From: Diploptera punctata
Lineage: Eukaryota; Arthropoda; Insecta; Blattodea; Blaberidae
DNA: 64,000 bases
Assembly (NCBI GenBank): GCA_030220185.1
Contig: JASPKZ010007428.1
Span: 589,501-653,500, forward strand
Direction: 5' to 3'
The position numbers and the translations under genes are program-made. Positions 11,828 through 23,683 of the stretch are shown here, one piece after another. Position 1 is the first letter of the stretch; each line of letters begins with the position of its first letter. Below the pieces are notes generated by a model. It was given only the letters and a program-made list of their open reading frames with translations, had not been told where the DNA came from and did no database searches.

Positions 11828-12120
11828 AAATGGTGACCCATCCGGGACGAAAAATTAGCACAATACCAGAGGCACTTTCGAGACAAAATGAGCTTTTAAG
11901 AAGACAAAACACGCAATTGGCATGTACGTTCATAGTACACAAGGCGAATATGACATTGATAATTAATAAGGCAAGATGGTGTTTGGGGACGATATGGGTA
12001 TGCAAATTTCCTGTAATGTGCCTTAGAGCAGAGGAAAATTAAAAACAAATAAGCCTGGTAGAATATTCCCATCCGGGAATCGAACATGGGCCAGCTGAAT
12101 GTGAGACAACATTAATAGGC
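11828..12120 (-). mobile_element. SINE-4, single diverged copy
   Basis: On the minus strand there is a tRNA-like head with B box TGTTCGATTCC (complement at 12076-12086), then a body with CCTCTGCTCTAAGGCACAT. A possible second decayed piece lies near 12370-12510. The overlapping frames of 60-70 residues are not coding. Confidence is lower because only one good copy is present. Confidence 0.55.
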
Positions 12121-14044
12121 CTATACTAAAACTCAGCCCTGGATATTGGATAACTAGTAGAGCAAAATTTCAAATTATCTTTATAGGCTAATAATCTTAC
12201 ACACATTGATTACTTATACATGTGTTTAATTCACTCTCTTTATCTTTTTTTAACTTCACCCCTTATAGATGCTTTTACATGCCTGACACTATGCGGCCCA
12301 TACAGGAATACGAGCTAACGAGAGTGTATTTTGCAACACTGGGTTACATGCAAACTTCATTAACTACAAAAAGACACGAAGGGCCTCCCTGAATGAGTGA
12401 TCAGCGCAATTCCAGGGCCACCTCCGAGATATCATGAAAATGTAAAGCAGACACACCGTTCCGTCATAGATTCGAACAAAACAAGGCTAATATGATAGGA
12501 TGGTAATTATGATGGCGAAATATTTTTGATACCACAACGGTGATTAATTTGTTTAATTAAATTTAAAAAAAAATATATAATGTTTCATGAATATCAAATA
12601 AAATGTTCTATAAGCTTGTTACGTGTCCATTCATTTCAGTGCCGGGTTTCATTACGTACTTTCTCATAATGGTCTTCTATAAGGTCTTTTCCGATGAGGA
12701 ATCCATTCTCAAACTCTATCCACACTCTACAGTTCTCCGTTCTCTTTATATGACAATCCCAATTTAAACTTCTATCATTAATCTAAGGATTTGCAAATTC
12801 GATTTTACACTCATCCCTGATATCAAAACTACGAAATTTATCTCCCATTGGCATTTCGGTGAATTGTTCGTGTAACTTTAATTTCTGTCACTTCATTAAA
12901 TTGCTACGTTCCTTTAATTTCTGTTCTGCACTTACAACCATAAGTAAATGCTGATCTTGTAAACAGATTTTATTGTTCCAAATGTTCCAGCTTGAACGCT
13001 CAAATATTTATTTGAATTATTAGCCCGAATTATGACCTCCTCTGCAATCCTGTCGAAGAAAGTTTTTCTACGAAACTTTCCGTAGAACCTGTTTATTTAT
13101 GCGAAGACTCCATCAATACTGAGGAATAAATGATCGCATCTGTTGACTGCAAACTCGATGATCAAGTCCGGAATCTCAGACATAATTTAATGTTCCAGAA
13201 AATCACTGACATGTATACAGAACCTCCATTACCGTTATAAGGTTAGTTGTGGAGAAGGTTCAACAACATGTGTAAGTGTATATATCAATTTGTATTTCGA
13301 GGAACGCCAAATTGTCAAGTGCTCTATTTCATAGACCAAAAGTAAAATGGTATATTCAATTGATATTTGACGCACAAATATTGTTATCTCAGATCTCGTT
13401 TAGTACCACTGAAACATTATAAGCTTAAATAGTTGTACGAAATAGTCTGTATTCAGGAACCACGCAAATCTTTTTGATGGCAAATAAATTAATTTAGGTT
13501 CCACCTTTAAGTTTTGTTCATTATTATTTATTTTCAGACTCTCTGTCTTGCCAGTATATTTATTTATTCACATCTTCTTGTCACCAAACAACTTAGCAAC
13601 TCCACAAACTATGAATTCGACACTGATTTTGAATATTTTGTACATTTCATATTACATCCATTCTAACCCCATTGAGAAGGTGGCTGAACATGAAAATAAA
13701 CTGCATTCGAAGTGTCACTAATTATCTCAACTACCCCCACAAAATATGGATTCGACAAAATAAAATTATTTTTGGACACAACATTTCACCACTTTTCAAA
13801 ATCCTCATCCCCTTCAAAGGTGCTAGTGGTCAAACTAGGATTTAAATTACATCATAACTCTCACCAATCAACTTAGAGAGTCAGAATTATGGGAATTTGA
13901 CATATTCATCGATCGTTTCTCTTCCGACGGAAATTATATTCGGTATTTTGAAAGCTGAATAGTACATTTATTCCTGTCAGGTTCGATCGTGCCAAACACG
14001 AATGAGTACAGCATGTTAACCACTAAGCCTCTGGGCTGATCTAC
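12121..14044. other. no confident content; possible SINE scraps
   Basis: About 1.9 kb of A+T-rich sequence. Near 12370-12510 there is weak similarity to SINE-4. Near 13980-14035 the minus strand carries TTAGTGGTTAACATGC and GATCGAACC, spaced like A and B boxes, so a decayed tRNA-derived head may end here. No protein frame is credible. Confidence 0.4.
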
Positions 14045-14164
14045 AGGGCTTCCAATATAAAACCGCACACGCCTCACGGGGTTTCACCCGTCAGGCTGCG
14101 CTCTCTCCTCGTCCGCATTTCACTCTGCCAGCCGCAGAGTGTCCGGTTTTATACTGGAAACCCT
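14045..14164. mobile_element. MITE of 120 bp with 21-bp inverted ends
   Basis: The left end AGGGCTTCCAATATAAAACC and the complement of the right end, AGGGTTTCCAGTATAAAACC, match at all but two positions over 21 bases. The interior is GC-rich (CACACGCCTCACGGGG) unlike its surroundings. No target duplication is clear, partly because the right flank runs into AAT repeats. The superfamily is unknown. Confidence 0.75.
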
Positions 14165-14301
14165 ATATAATAATAATAATACTGATAATAATAATAATAA
14201 TAAAATAATTATAATAATATAATAATGAAACAATAAAAACACAATAATGTAATAATAACAAAATAATAATAATAAAATATATATATATATATATATATAT
14301 T
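14165..14301. repeat. AAT-rich and AT microsatellites
   Basis: Interrupted AAT repeats from 14168, ending in (AT)n at 14277-14301. Confidence 0.9.
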
Positions 14302-15637
14302 ATGCGTTTGTAAATTGTAAAACAATGTCATATATACGAATAAATATGATATTACAATAATTATACTATAAATTAAATAATTGTATGTTTGTAATTTATG
14401 AAACTGTAATTCATACATTATTATAATTATAGATAGTAATAATGGATATTAAAATAATGAAGAATAGGTTAAATAAATTCTGCATACATTTTTTTTGGAG
14501 GCATTCAGCTGAAATTTCTATAGGAGATAAAATAATTAAAGAGAAGCTAAACGTTCAAACTTCAATTGTGGACTTAATGAAAAAAGAGGGCAAAGTCATA
14601 TAATAAGAACGTCAGAAGACATATTCCCGAGAATAATTGTAGAATATGTGCCATTTGGTGGAATAAGAAGACGGGCCAATGTTTATGGTTTGATTTGAGC
14701 AGCATGAGGAAAAAGAAAGGATTGGACGTTGAAGATTGTAACAGTGAGACGTGGATGAGAATGAAAGTAGATTGATTGGGCGCAGAAACAAATTAAATAT
14801 ATTGAAACCTGATAGATAAATAAATAAATAGTGCATATGATTACAAATTATAAAACAATAAATGATACGAGTATATGATTCATTATTGTTATTATCACCA
14901 TAACTCTCATCATCACCATAATGATAATTATAATTATTATTATCATCATTATTGTTGTTAAAATTGCTGCTTGAGCTGGAAAGTAATATCAGAAGTAAAC
15001 TTTTAGTAAAGAATACTGTATGTGTTCTGGCATATAATTTGAATTTTTGTACTTTTGTTCACTACTGATTTAGAGATTCGCAGAATAAAACATAGGTTGG
15101 TATCGAATACAGAATTGCAATTCGTACTACATTTTCACCTATGTGTTACTTATTTATTATATTTTAATAATAAGTATTAACCAGGGTTGTGGCAGTAGAG
15201 ATGTATCAATATCATGAGAATGAAATGTCAACTAGCCCGCATGATTGTCAAAAACCGGTTAGGTTTCGTTTCTACGAATGTATTCTCAGAGGACAAGAAT
15301 GTAAATTTATCGTTATGTGGTATTTGAAGCTAACATTTGGAAATGCGCGTTCCTCGGACAACATTCTAGACAATCTCATTGCAGTAATTTGAGGCTGGGG
15401 CCTCTGGTCTGTCTTCACTCAACGATAAGTACATATACCAACATTGCATTACCCACAATGGGTCCATCTGTTGTAAAATTGTTTTTCTTTTCTTGGTTGT
15501 AAGTTAAAGAAAACATCAAACTCTTCCCTTTCAATACAGAGTAAAACTTAATTCTGTCGTCAAATTTTTCGAGATTCTTCAGACATGGAGTGTTTTATTT
15601 ATATAAGATCTATTTATGTCACTCGATCAGTATTGAA
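14302..15637. other. no recognised content
   Basis: About 1.3 kb, A+T-rich, with ATT/ATC simple sequence near 14880-14960. The frame at 15189-15392 has no recognisable domain and is not called. Confidence 0.45.
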
Positions 15638-15676
15638 TAAATGCATAAGTTTCCATCATAAACAAAATTACCATTA

Positions 15677-15684
<8 letters not shown>
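15638..15684. repeat. Direct repeat, left copy
   Basis: Starts AATAAATGCATAAGTTTCC and ends in ACCATTAAATAATAATAA. Nearly the same sequence occurs at 16538-16590, on the other side of a LINE fragment and two AAT tracts. Confidence 0.9.

Positions 15685-15724
<40 letters not shown>
15676..15724. repeat. AAT microsatellite
   Basis: About 16 AAT units between the left direct repeat and the 3' end of the LINE-B fragment. Confidence 0.95.
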
Positions 15725-15734
15725 CTTCATCATC

Positions 15735-16458
15735 ATCATCCGGTATCATGTCAGCTGCCACCGTCTTCGGGAAACCAAACGCTATTCCTCTCTGTCCATC
15801 CATTGATCTTCCTCCATTCCTCTGATATTCATAGCTGCTTGTATACCTTCTATCCAAGTTTTCTTCGGTCTTCCTCCTTTCCATTGGGATTCATTCCATA
15901 ACAATTGTTGGCAATCTTTGCTCTGGCATTCTTTTGACATGGCCATACCACTGCAATCTTTTCTTTTCTATAATGCCTATGATGTCCGGCTCCTCTTGTA
16001 CACCCATAATTTCCCTTATGTCTTTATTTCGTAATCTATCCATTCTAGATTTTCCAGCTGATCTTCTTAAAACATCCATTTCTGTACTTAAAATTCTTTT
16101 CATTTCCCTGGTAGAAATATGCCAGACTTCAGCACCATATGTTAAAATGCTCTGAATTATGGTTTGATATATTTGTAATTTTCTATATTTTGTAATATTT
16201 TTGCTCCACCAAACAGAGTTTAAAGCATTTATTGCTTGTTTTCTTTGTGCGATTCTATTTTTAATTTCCACTGTGTTATCGTCTGAATGGTCTACTTTGT
16301 TCCTAAATAAGTGCATTCAATACTAGGTTTTAGTTCTTCTCCATTGTTAAAATTTATATTTTCCATTTCTTCTCCTATACACAGGTATTTATTTTTCTGA
16401 ATGTTTATATAAAGTCCCCATTTCTCATATTCTTCTTTTAGTTTTTTACCAGATATTC
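15735..16458 (-). mobile_element. LINE-B2, RTE-like C-terminal fragment
   Basis: The minus strand from 16316 carries IYQTIIQSILTYGAEVWHIS and LQWYGHVKRMPEQRLP, then a single in-frame TGA at 15891-15893, then the terminal block with EENLDRRYTSSYEYQRNGGR. This is the C-terminal, post-RT region of an RTE-like LINE. Upstream, to about 16458, KLKEEYEKWGLYIN and TYLG can be read across a frameshift near 16310. No YADD or endonuclease remains. It ends at a TCATCATCATC tail. Confidence 0.88.
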
Positions 16459-16460
16459 TA

Positions 16461-16528
<68 letters not shown>

Positions 16529-16529
16529 T
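16461..16529. repeat. AAT microsatellite
   Basis: About 23 AAT units on the 5' side of the LINE-B2 fragment. Confidence 0.95.
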
Positions 16530-16537
16530 TTTTTTAA

Positions 16538-16590
16538 ATAAATGCATAAGTTTCCATCTTAAACAAAATTACCATTAAATGATAATAATA
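16538..16590. repeat. Direct repeat, right copy
   Basis: Repeats the sequence at 15638-15684 with about two differences (TCTTAAAC against TCATAAAC; AAATGATAA against AAATAATAA). Confidence 0.9.
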
Positions 16591-17307
16591 AAATAATAAT
16601 TCTGCATGTTTTAGGCCCGTTGTCCTATTCCGATATCAGTAAATTATTAGCAACATTCCCATCTTCATGTAAAATTTCCTGCAGGTTTATATCCTTATAT
16701 CCTATATCTAATAGTGATTTTGGGAGTATATTATTTTTCAATCTGTTAATATAGTCATAAATTCTCTTTTACATGTTGTTCAATTTCTTCTGTTACATTG
16801 AAAATATTTCATTCTTCACTAATTATTATTTTCATCTGATCTTCAAGTGTGTACTAAGATGTTCCTGTTAAAATTTAATATTTGTTGTTTCTATTTTTTC
16901 TGATTTGTTAATGACCCATTCCTCACTGCAATATTTCAGTTTATAAAATTTCATCTGAGTCTCTCTGATAGTTTGTTGTCTAAGATTACATCTTATAGTA
17001 CCATATACCGTTTTAAATTTATTATCATGAAATGTTTAAGAAAATCTTAAATTAATTATTGTCGTATGTATATAACAGAACACAAATATTGTGTCCCATT
17101 GAATGAGTGGGTAAATTGCTCGAGTCACAGTTACATGAAGTCTCTCACTGGGCGAAATTAAACACCATTTACTATTTTCCCCCACTAGAATCTGATGGTA
17201 TAAACAACAATATCATTATCTATATTTACGTAAATTAACTACAAGGTGGTGTTATTATGAATAAACTACGCAAGGATGCAATATTAATACACTCATATAA
17301 CTAAAAA
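16591..17307. other. no confident content
   Basis: About 700 bases. Minus-strand fragments such as NLQEILHEDGNVANNLL near 16640-16700 look once-coding but are short and broken; a LINE 5' remnant is possible. Confidence 0.4.
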
Positions 17308-17790
17308 ACTCACTGGCACAATCGAACCCGTAGGATCATGGCCGCAGGGATACAAGCTTTCCATTCATGCCCATCCTGAGCTAATTCTTTCCAATAAGAA
17401 AACCCCAGTATAATCTACTTCCCTCAAATCACAGTTAATGTTTTTCTCCCATCTCATTTTCGGCCAACCTACTGGGCGCTTTCCCTCTTGTTTTCCTACA
17501 AGGAGTTTCCGTGCCCCTATTTCATTCCCAATTCGTGCCACATGACCCAATATCGCAGTCTATGAGACTTAACTGTTCTTATTATATCTGGTTTCCTATA
17601 GAGATAGTGTATTTCACAGTTATGTAGTCACCTCCAATCGCCTGTACATTTGCCTCTCTTTGGTCCAAAAATTGTCCTAGGGGGCTTTTTTTTCTCTTTA
17701 CCCAACCCGTAATTTGTCCTTCTTCTTCTTCCCTTAAAGTAAGAGTCCATGTTTCGCAATACAACATATAACTGGGAGAATAACGTTTTA
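17308..17790 (-). mobile_element. LINE-A, truncated copy
   Basis: The 3' end complement ACTCACTGGCACAATCGAAC begins at 17308. The coding remnants HVARIGNEIGARKLLVGKQE and CETWTLTLRE lie in different frames, separated by a rearranged stretch near 17640-17720. Confidence 0.9.
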
Positions 17791-17934
17791 TTATACATTT
17801 AGGTTAATATTTTTATAGAAGTTGGGAAGGAAACAAGATCCCCTGTAATATCATATGAGCATTCAATTCCCAGAATTCAAACTATGTTTAATTACTATTG
17901 GCACACCTTAGTCCTTTTTTGCAAATTAGTTGTT

Positions 17935-18765
17935 CCTAACTACCTAACTAACTAACTAACTCACTGGCATTATCAGAACATTAGGTACACTGCCGGGCGA
18001 ACATAAGCTATCCATTCATCCCTATCCTCAGCTAATGATTTCCAATCAATCCCTGTAGAATCTACTTCCCACAAATCGTAGTTAATGTAATTCTCCCACC
18101 TCATTCTTGGACTACCAACTGGGCGTTTTCCCTTTGGTTTCCTACAAGAAGCTTCCATGCAAGTCATTCGTTCCTCATTCGTGCCAGTTGACCTGCCCAT
18201 CGCAGTCTACGAGACTTAACTGTTGTTATTTTATTTGACTTCCTATAAGTATCATGTAGTTCACTGTTATGTAATCTTCTCCATTTACCTGTCTGTTCAT
18301 CTCTGTTAAGTCCAAACATTTTCCTAAGAACTTTATTCTCAAATACTCGTAATCTTCTTTCCTCTCTTAAAGTAAGAGTCCACGTTTCGCATCCATAAAA
18401 TATAACTGGTGGAGTAATAGTTTTATATATTTTCAGTTCTAGGTTTTTTGGAAGGAGTTGGGACGTCAAGAATCTCTGTAATGCATAATAGCATACATTT
18501 CCAGAATTGAGCCTATGTTTAATTTCTTTGTGCATCTCATTCCTATTTGTGATTATTGTTCTTAATTATTTGAATTCAGCCACTTCCTCAAAATTTCCCT
18601 CATTTTTCATTAGCTGACTATTTCCATTATATAATGTATTTCTATGTGTGACCATATATTTAGTTTTATTGATATTTATTCCAGTCCGAATTTCATAGTG
18701 TTACTCAATACTGTGTGCGTGTTGGCCTTTGGTATTTCTTCTCTATCGCCCAATAGTACTATATT
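17935..18765 (-). mobile_element. LINE-A, truncated copy cut by a foldback element
   Basis: The plus strand starts with an (ACTA)n tail and ACTCACTGGCATTATCAGAA. The minus strand carries MHKEIKHRLNSGNVCYYALQ, YGCETWTLTLREERRLRVF and MGRSTGTNEERMT in shifted frames. Similarity stops near 18765 within the stretch that reads GCCAATAGTACTA, where the foldback-arm fragment at 18769 begins. The RT core is missing. Confidence 0.9.
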
Positions 18766-18768
18766 TTC

Positions 18769-18950
18769 ATATGTAATGACACGAGTGATTTCCAAATTAT
18801 CGATAAATTCACGACTCACGAAGTGAGTGACATTTGTTAGGACTATTTAACGAATAAAATTAAGCTGTTTACGCACAACTCATTATTTAAATATAGTTAT
18901 TTTAAACTATTTATACATTCATAATAAGAAATTATGTAAACGTTAAGGCT
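18769..18950 (+). mobile_element. Outer end of the long foldback family
   Basis: It begins CATATGTAATGACACGAGTG, then half of the terminal hairpin (CTCACGAAGTGAG), then the arm sequence TTTGTTAGGACTATTTAACG. This matches the outer ends of the arms at 20979 and 23579. It is a solo, truncated end. Confidence 0.8.
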
Positions 18951-19547
18951 GCTCCATGGCACTAGTGGTTAGTGTGGCCATCTATCTCCGCGTCCCGAGT
19001 TTGTGTCTTGTTAACTCCATATGGGGTTCGCGGTGGACGAATCTGAACTAGAGCAAGTTTGCTATTTGTGATATATCACATTTTACTCTGCCGAAATCCT
19101 CAATATCACTTTTCCATACTCATATAATCGAATTCATTCCTCTACGTTAAGCAGTTTCTGAGAATTTGTTTCCAATATGGCGATTTTTGTTTGCAAAATA
19201 TTAATGGCTAAAATTTGAAGGGTACAGGGAAAAAAAACAGTATATTTCCTTGATACGTAGAAAGCATACGTTTACTTATATAACTTACATACTTCTTTTC
19301 GTTATGCCAAACTGTAGAAATAATTAAACCACGAGTCAACTGTATTTTTTTTAATGTTCCACACTTATAAATACTTGTGCTTTCCACGGAGAATCTAATG
19401 GCATCTCAAACTCCATTTCAACAAAAAATAACTTATCTGATTCTTTCCCTTACCTTCACTCCTAAAAAAAATGCATATATATTTAAAGTTAAAGATATCT
19501 TTAATTAACACGAATTTAATAATGTCAGATAGTTAGAAGTGTATATA
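18951..19547. other. no confident content; possible SINE scrap
   Basis: At 18955-19080 GGCACTAGTGGTTAGTGTGG resembles an A-box region of a tRNA-derived SINE, but no matching B box or body is found. The rest is A+T-rich. Confidence 0.4.
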
Positions 19548-19605
19548 TGCAGTGGTCTCGGGATAGCGTGCTTTGTCTTTACGCAGCGGTTTCCTGGGTG
19601 ATGTT
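19548..19605 (+). mobile_element. SINE-1 head fragment
   Basis: It reads GCAGTGGTCTCGGGATAGCG, then TTTACGCAGCG, then jumps to TTTCCTGGGTGATGTT. The B box and its flank are deleted. Only the first third of the family remains. Confidence 0.75.
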
Positions 19606-20477
19606 AAAGCTGGATTTTAATATCGTAATAAATATGAAAGTTAAAGTTAGTAATTTTGTATTTTAAAATTCTTTTAATATTTAAATATAACTTAAATAAA
19701 GGAAACCATCTAAATAATTCATTGTTGTTCATTGTTGAATAAAAATGTCTCAGTAACATGTAAGAAATTGTATTACATAACAGTCTGTCTAAATAATGCT
19801 TTTAAAAATTCTTTTAAGTCATTGTTGTCAGAATTATAAATCTTTCTGTTATAACTGTACTTTGAACACCTGCCCAACGTCATATTTTTAAATAAAAGAT
19901 CACTAACCCTGATTGGAAATGTTAATAACCATGTAACTATTTGAAATTTCACAAATCAAATATAAACCTGGTCATTAATGGACTATTAAACCAATCTAAT
20001 TGTTAAAATTAACATCATGTGATATAATAATGTTCTTTACAATTATACAAGTAATTACAACTAGACATTTCTGCAGACACCTTTCCACAAAGATAGAAGC
20101 AAGAAGAGTTCTCAAGATAAAATGTAATATTTAATACAAGAGTAATTGATTCCAGACAAGAAAAGAATTTATTTTAATTGACAGTGAAGAATAATACCAC
20201 TTAAATGTATTTAATCTGCTGGGAGCCTAAAAAGTGAATACATTTGTAATTATTTCTACAAGAAACATTTTTTTATGACTGTGAAGTGTTTTCCTATCCA
20301 GTGTACTAACTTCTGACCTTGAGAAGAGAATCCAGCTCTACCGAAAATCAAACCCAACCTGAACCAGTAATTCTTTTTGGGACACCAATCCTTCAAAATG
20401 TTACTACAACATCGGGCATGAAGAGAGTTAGCTGCTTCAAAACATCGCCACAACATGGGAAAAGAATTACTTCTTCA
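19606..20477. other. no recognised content
   Basis: About 870 bases, A+T-rich, no frame or repeat recognised. Confidence 0.5.
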
Positions 20478-20582
20478 ACGTTTCTTTTTTTTTCGGTATT
20501 TTTCCCCACCTGTAAGTCAAATGTCAAACGGTCCAAACGGTCCCCGAACATTATTTGGCTGTCATAATCATCTTTATCGTAT
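20478..20582 (+). mobile_element. SINE-1 internal fragment
   Basis: TCGGTATTTTTCCCCACCTG, then AAGTCAAATGTCA, then GGTCCCCGAACATTATTTGG match the body of SINE-1 in plus orientation. Head and 3' tail are gone. Confidence 0.75.
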
Positions 20583-20978
20583 TCGCAATGTTTAATAAGA
20601 ATAGGCGTGTGAATGGTGTGATTCATCTTAATGTTATGTTGTCTCGGAGGTGGCCATGATGTTCAGTGATCCCTCGCTCAGGAAGGCTCTCCGTGTCCTG
20701 CGTGATCAAGAGAGTATACATGTGATCCATAATTAAAATCCTTCTCCCGACAGGTCGTGTCACTAGTCACTGTAAGGCCCGGGTAGCAAGCGGCACGTAA
20801 ATGTAAGTACCGGTATATTACTTTTCATTCCTTTTCACAACCGAGTTCACTTAAAAGATTTTACGACTATTTAACTCATGCCCCAAATGGGAGTCAATGA
20901 CCAATCACGTTTCAATTATTTTTTATTGACATTCAATCACAGTCGTGTTTCGCCTAGAATTTACCAACTAAAGTTTTT

Positions 20979-21709
20979 CATAAGTAATGCTACGAGTGAT
21001 TTCACGACTCACGAAGTGAGGAGTGAATTTATCTAGAGAATTTGGAAATCATGAGTGGCATTTGTTAGGACTAATTAACGAATAAGATTAAGCTGTTTAC
21101 TCACAAATCATTATTTAACTATAGTTATTTTAAAATATGTATATATTTAATGTAAACGGCGATGTTTGAAAACAAATGAGAAACGATAGGTACTCTTACT
21201 GCTTGTTTTGTTTATCACTGCAAGCAGATCATACTATTTATTGCCAAAGGAACGCAATATTGCAAGAATGCTCTCTAGTGGAGAAAAAATGAAACACATC
21301 AAACTGTATATTAATTCATTTCTGATGTCGTATGATGTAAATATGACAATTATATTTTTCTGGATTGTTACCTGGGAAAAAATACATTTAAGAAAGTGCA
21401 AACAGTGGTTTCCTTTCTTGGTGGTATATTCAATTGCTACAAATGTTTTTATATTAACTCCCGCATGCGGCATGTGTTGACATTCATGCACTATATATAC
21501 AATCTGGTAGCCGTATTTCTCATGGGCCCAGTCACTGCAAAATAATGGTCAGACCTGTTCAGAATATTAAAAAGGAGTAGCTTTCTTTAATATGGTAATT
21601 ATAACACTGATAAATATTTCGTGAAACACGACTCTGATTGGTTGTAAAACATAAATCATTGAAACGTGATTGGTCATTGATTCCCATTTGGGGCATGAGT
21701 TAATTAGTC
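20979..21709 (+). repeat. Arm A
   Basis: Outer end at 20979 (with a shortened terminal hairpin), then GTAAACGGCGATGTTTGAAA, AACGCAATATTGCAAGAATG, CTCCCGCATGCGGCATG and the inner block with the CCAAT-type motif CTGATTGGTTG, closing at GGGCATGAGTTAATTAGTC. Confidence 0.9.
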
Positions 21710-22250
21710 ATAATAAAGAAAGCACCTCCTTTTTAACATTCTGAATAGGTCACAGCATTATTTTGCAGTGACTGACTCTGTAAGAAATACGGCTACTAGA
21801 TTGTATATATAGTGCATGAAAGTCAACACATAGCGCATGCGGGAGTTAATATAAAACATTTGTAGCAATTGATTATACCACCAAAAAAGGAAACCACTGT
21901 TTGCACTTTCTTAAATGTATTTTTTTCTATGATAATAATATTTCAGAGAAATATAATTGTCATACTTACATCATAGAACATCAAAAATTAATTTACAGTT
22001 TGATGTGTTTCATTTTCTGTCCATTAGAGTGCATTCTTACAATATTGCGTTCCTTTGGCAATAAATAATATTACCTGGTTGGAGTGACGAACAAAAGAAG
22101 CAAATGAAGCGTACCAATCGTTTCTCATTTGTTTTCAAACATCGCCGTTTACATTAAATGTATAAATATTTTAAAATAACTATATTTAGAAATTGATTTG
22201 TGACTAAACAGCTTAATTTTATTCGTTACATAGTCCTAACATTACTTATG
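21710..22250 (-). repeat. Arm B, lacks the terminal hairpin
   Basis: Minus orientation. It matches arm C from CTCCTTTTTAA inwards to the outer end, but at 22240/22241 TAGTCCTAAC joins directly to ATTACTTATG. The roughly 93-bp hairpin found there in arm C is absent. Confidence 0.9.
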
Positions 22251-22855
22251 AAAATGTTGTAGGATCGGAAAGTGTAGGAGGAAGAATAAAACACAATAAG
22301 ACATAATTTTATTGTAAATGAACAAGAAAACGAAGATTGCATCATACAAATAATACATGCAAAAATGAAGGAGGTATATTTGCTCAATCCGCCTACAGCA
22401 TTCAACTATCACCACATGTTTATTTCATGCAATCAACTACGAATTTCATTCATGCTCTCTACTTCTTTTAATTAATATGAGCATTTGTTTTTATGCGGTA
22501 ACGTTTTTAAGAGCTGTTTTTAATAAAAGAGTGGAGATGAAGAAAGTTTCGCATAATTAAATTGTCCCCTGTAGTCTTTACACTAATTATTCCACGGCGG
22601 TGTTTGTCGCTCAGAAGAAGTGAGAGCTCGTACTCTCATAGGGATTGCTTTCTTTCACGTTTGTCCACCAAACGCTTTTTTATCAACTTAACAATACATG
22701 CTTACCACAACTGTGCGAAAGGAATAAAAATTCTCCTTTCAAGCGAAGCAAGAGACACACATCATTCATTCTTAAACGTTAAAAAATATTAAAAATTAAA
22801 TATATATTCAATATGGAAACAATAATAATAATAAAGTATGAGCAACAATAATACT
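22251..22855. other. Unique interior between arms
   Basis: About 600 bases found once in the window. It includes CACGGCGGTGTTTGTCGCTC and a 76-residue open frame with no recognised similarity. It would be the loop of the A-C foldback. Confidence 0.5.
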
Positions 22856-23579
22856 GACTATTTAACTCATGCCCCAAATGGGAGTCAATGACCAATCACG
22901 TTTCAATGATTTCTGTTTTACAACCAATCAGAGTCGTGTTTCACGAAATATTTATCAGTGTTAGGATTATCATATATTAAACAAAGCTCCTCCTTTTTAA
23001 TATTCTGAACAGGTCTGACCGTTATTTTGCAGTGACTGAGCCTATAACAAATACGGCTACCAGATTGTATATAATAGTGCTTACATGTCAACATTTGTAG
23101 CAATTGATTATACCACCAAAAAAAGAAAACCACTGTTTGCACTTTCTTAAATGTATTTTTTCCCAGGTAATAATCGAGAAAATATAATTGTCATATTTAC
23201 ATCATACGACATCAAAATGAATTAATATACAGATTGATGTGTTTCATTTTTTCTCCACTAGAGAGCATTCTTACAATATTGCGTTCCTTGGCAATAAATA
23301 GTATGATCTGGTTGCAGTGATAAACAAAAGAAGCAGTAGAAGCGTACCTATCGTTTCTCTCATTTGTTTTCAAACATCGCCGTTTACATTAAATTTATAA
23401 ATATTTTAAAATAACTATAGTTAAATAATGATTTGTGGAGTAAACAGCTTAATTTTATTCGTTAAATAGTCCTAACAAATGCCACTCTTGATTTCCAAAT
23501 TCTCTAGATAAATTCACTCCTCACTTCGTGAGTCGTGAATTTATCGATAATTTGGAAATCACTCGTGGCATTACTTATG
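22856..23579 (-). repeat. Arm C, with intact terminal hairpin
   Basis: Minus orientation, closing at ATTACTTATG (23570-23579). Positions 23477-23572 form a hairpin: AAATGCCACTC, GATTTCCAAATT and ATAAATTCAC pair with GTGAATTTAT, AATTTGGAAATC and GTGGCATT around TCACTTCGTGAG. Confidence 0.9.
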
Positions 23580-23683
23580 ATAAATAATAATATATTATTA
23601 CTTTTCGAAGTTAGAACAGTAAGATCGTTAGCACAAATCCATACCTTACTATTATACTGAATATCAAATTACAACTACATATC

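Larger units (their letters stand above)
20865..23579. mobile_element. Cluster of long inverted arms (foldback element)
   Basis: Three long arms and one short piece of the same sequence lie together. Arm A (20979-21709) faces arm C (22856-23579), each about 725 bp. Arm B (21710-22250) repeats part of C's orientation between them. Piece D (20865-20957) repeats the inner end. Outer ends read CATAAGTAATGC, inner ends GACTATTTAACTCATGCCCC. The simplest reading is a foldback transposon A-spacer-C with a later partial arm B. It has no transposase frame; frames of 60-90 residues in it occur on both strands and follow the repeats. The superfamily is unknown. Confidence 0.85.

Noticed and set aside
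21208..21480. 90-residue frame in arm A
   Set aside because: The overlapping frame on the other strand is just as long, and the other arms do not keep it open; follows the repeat, not a gene.
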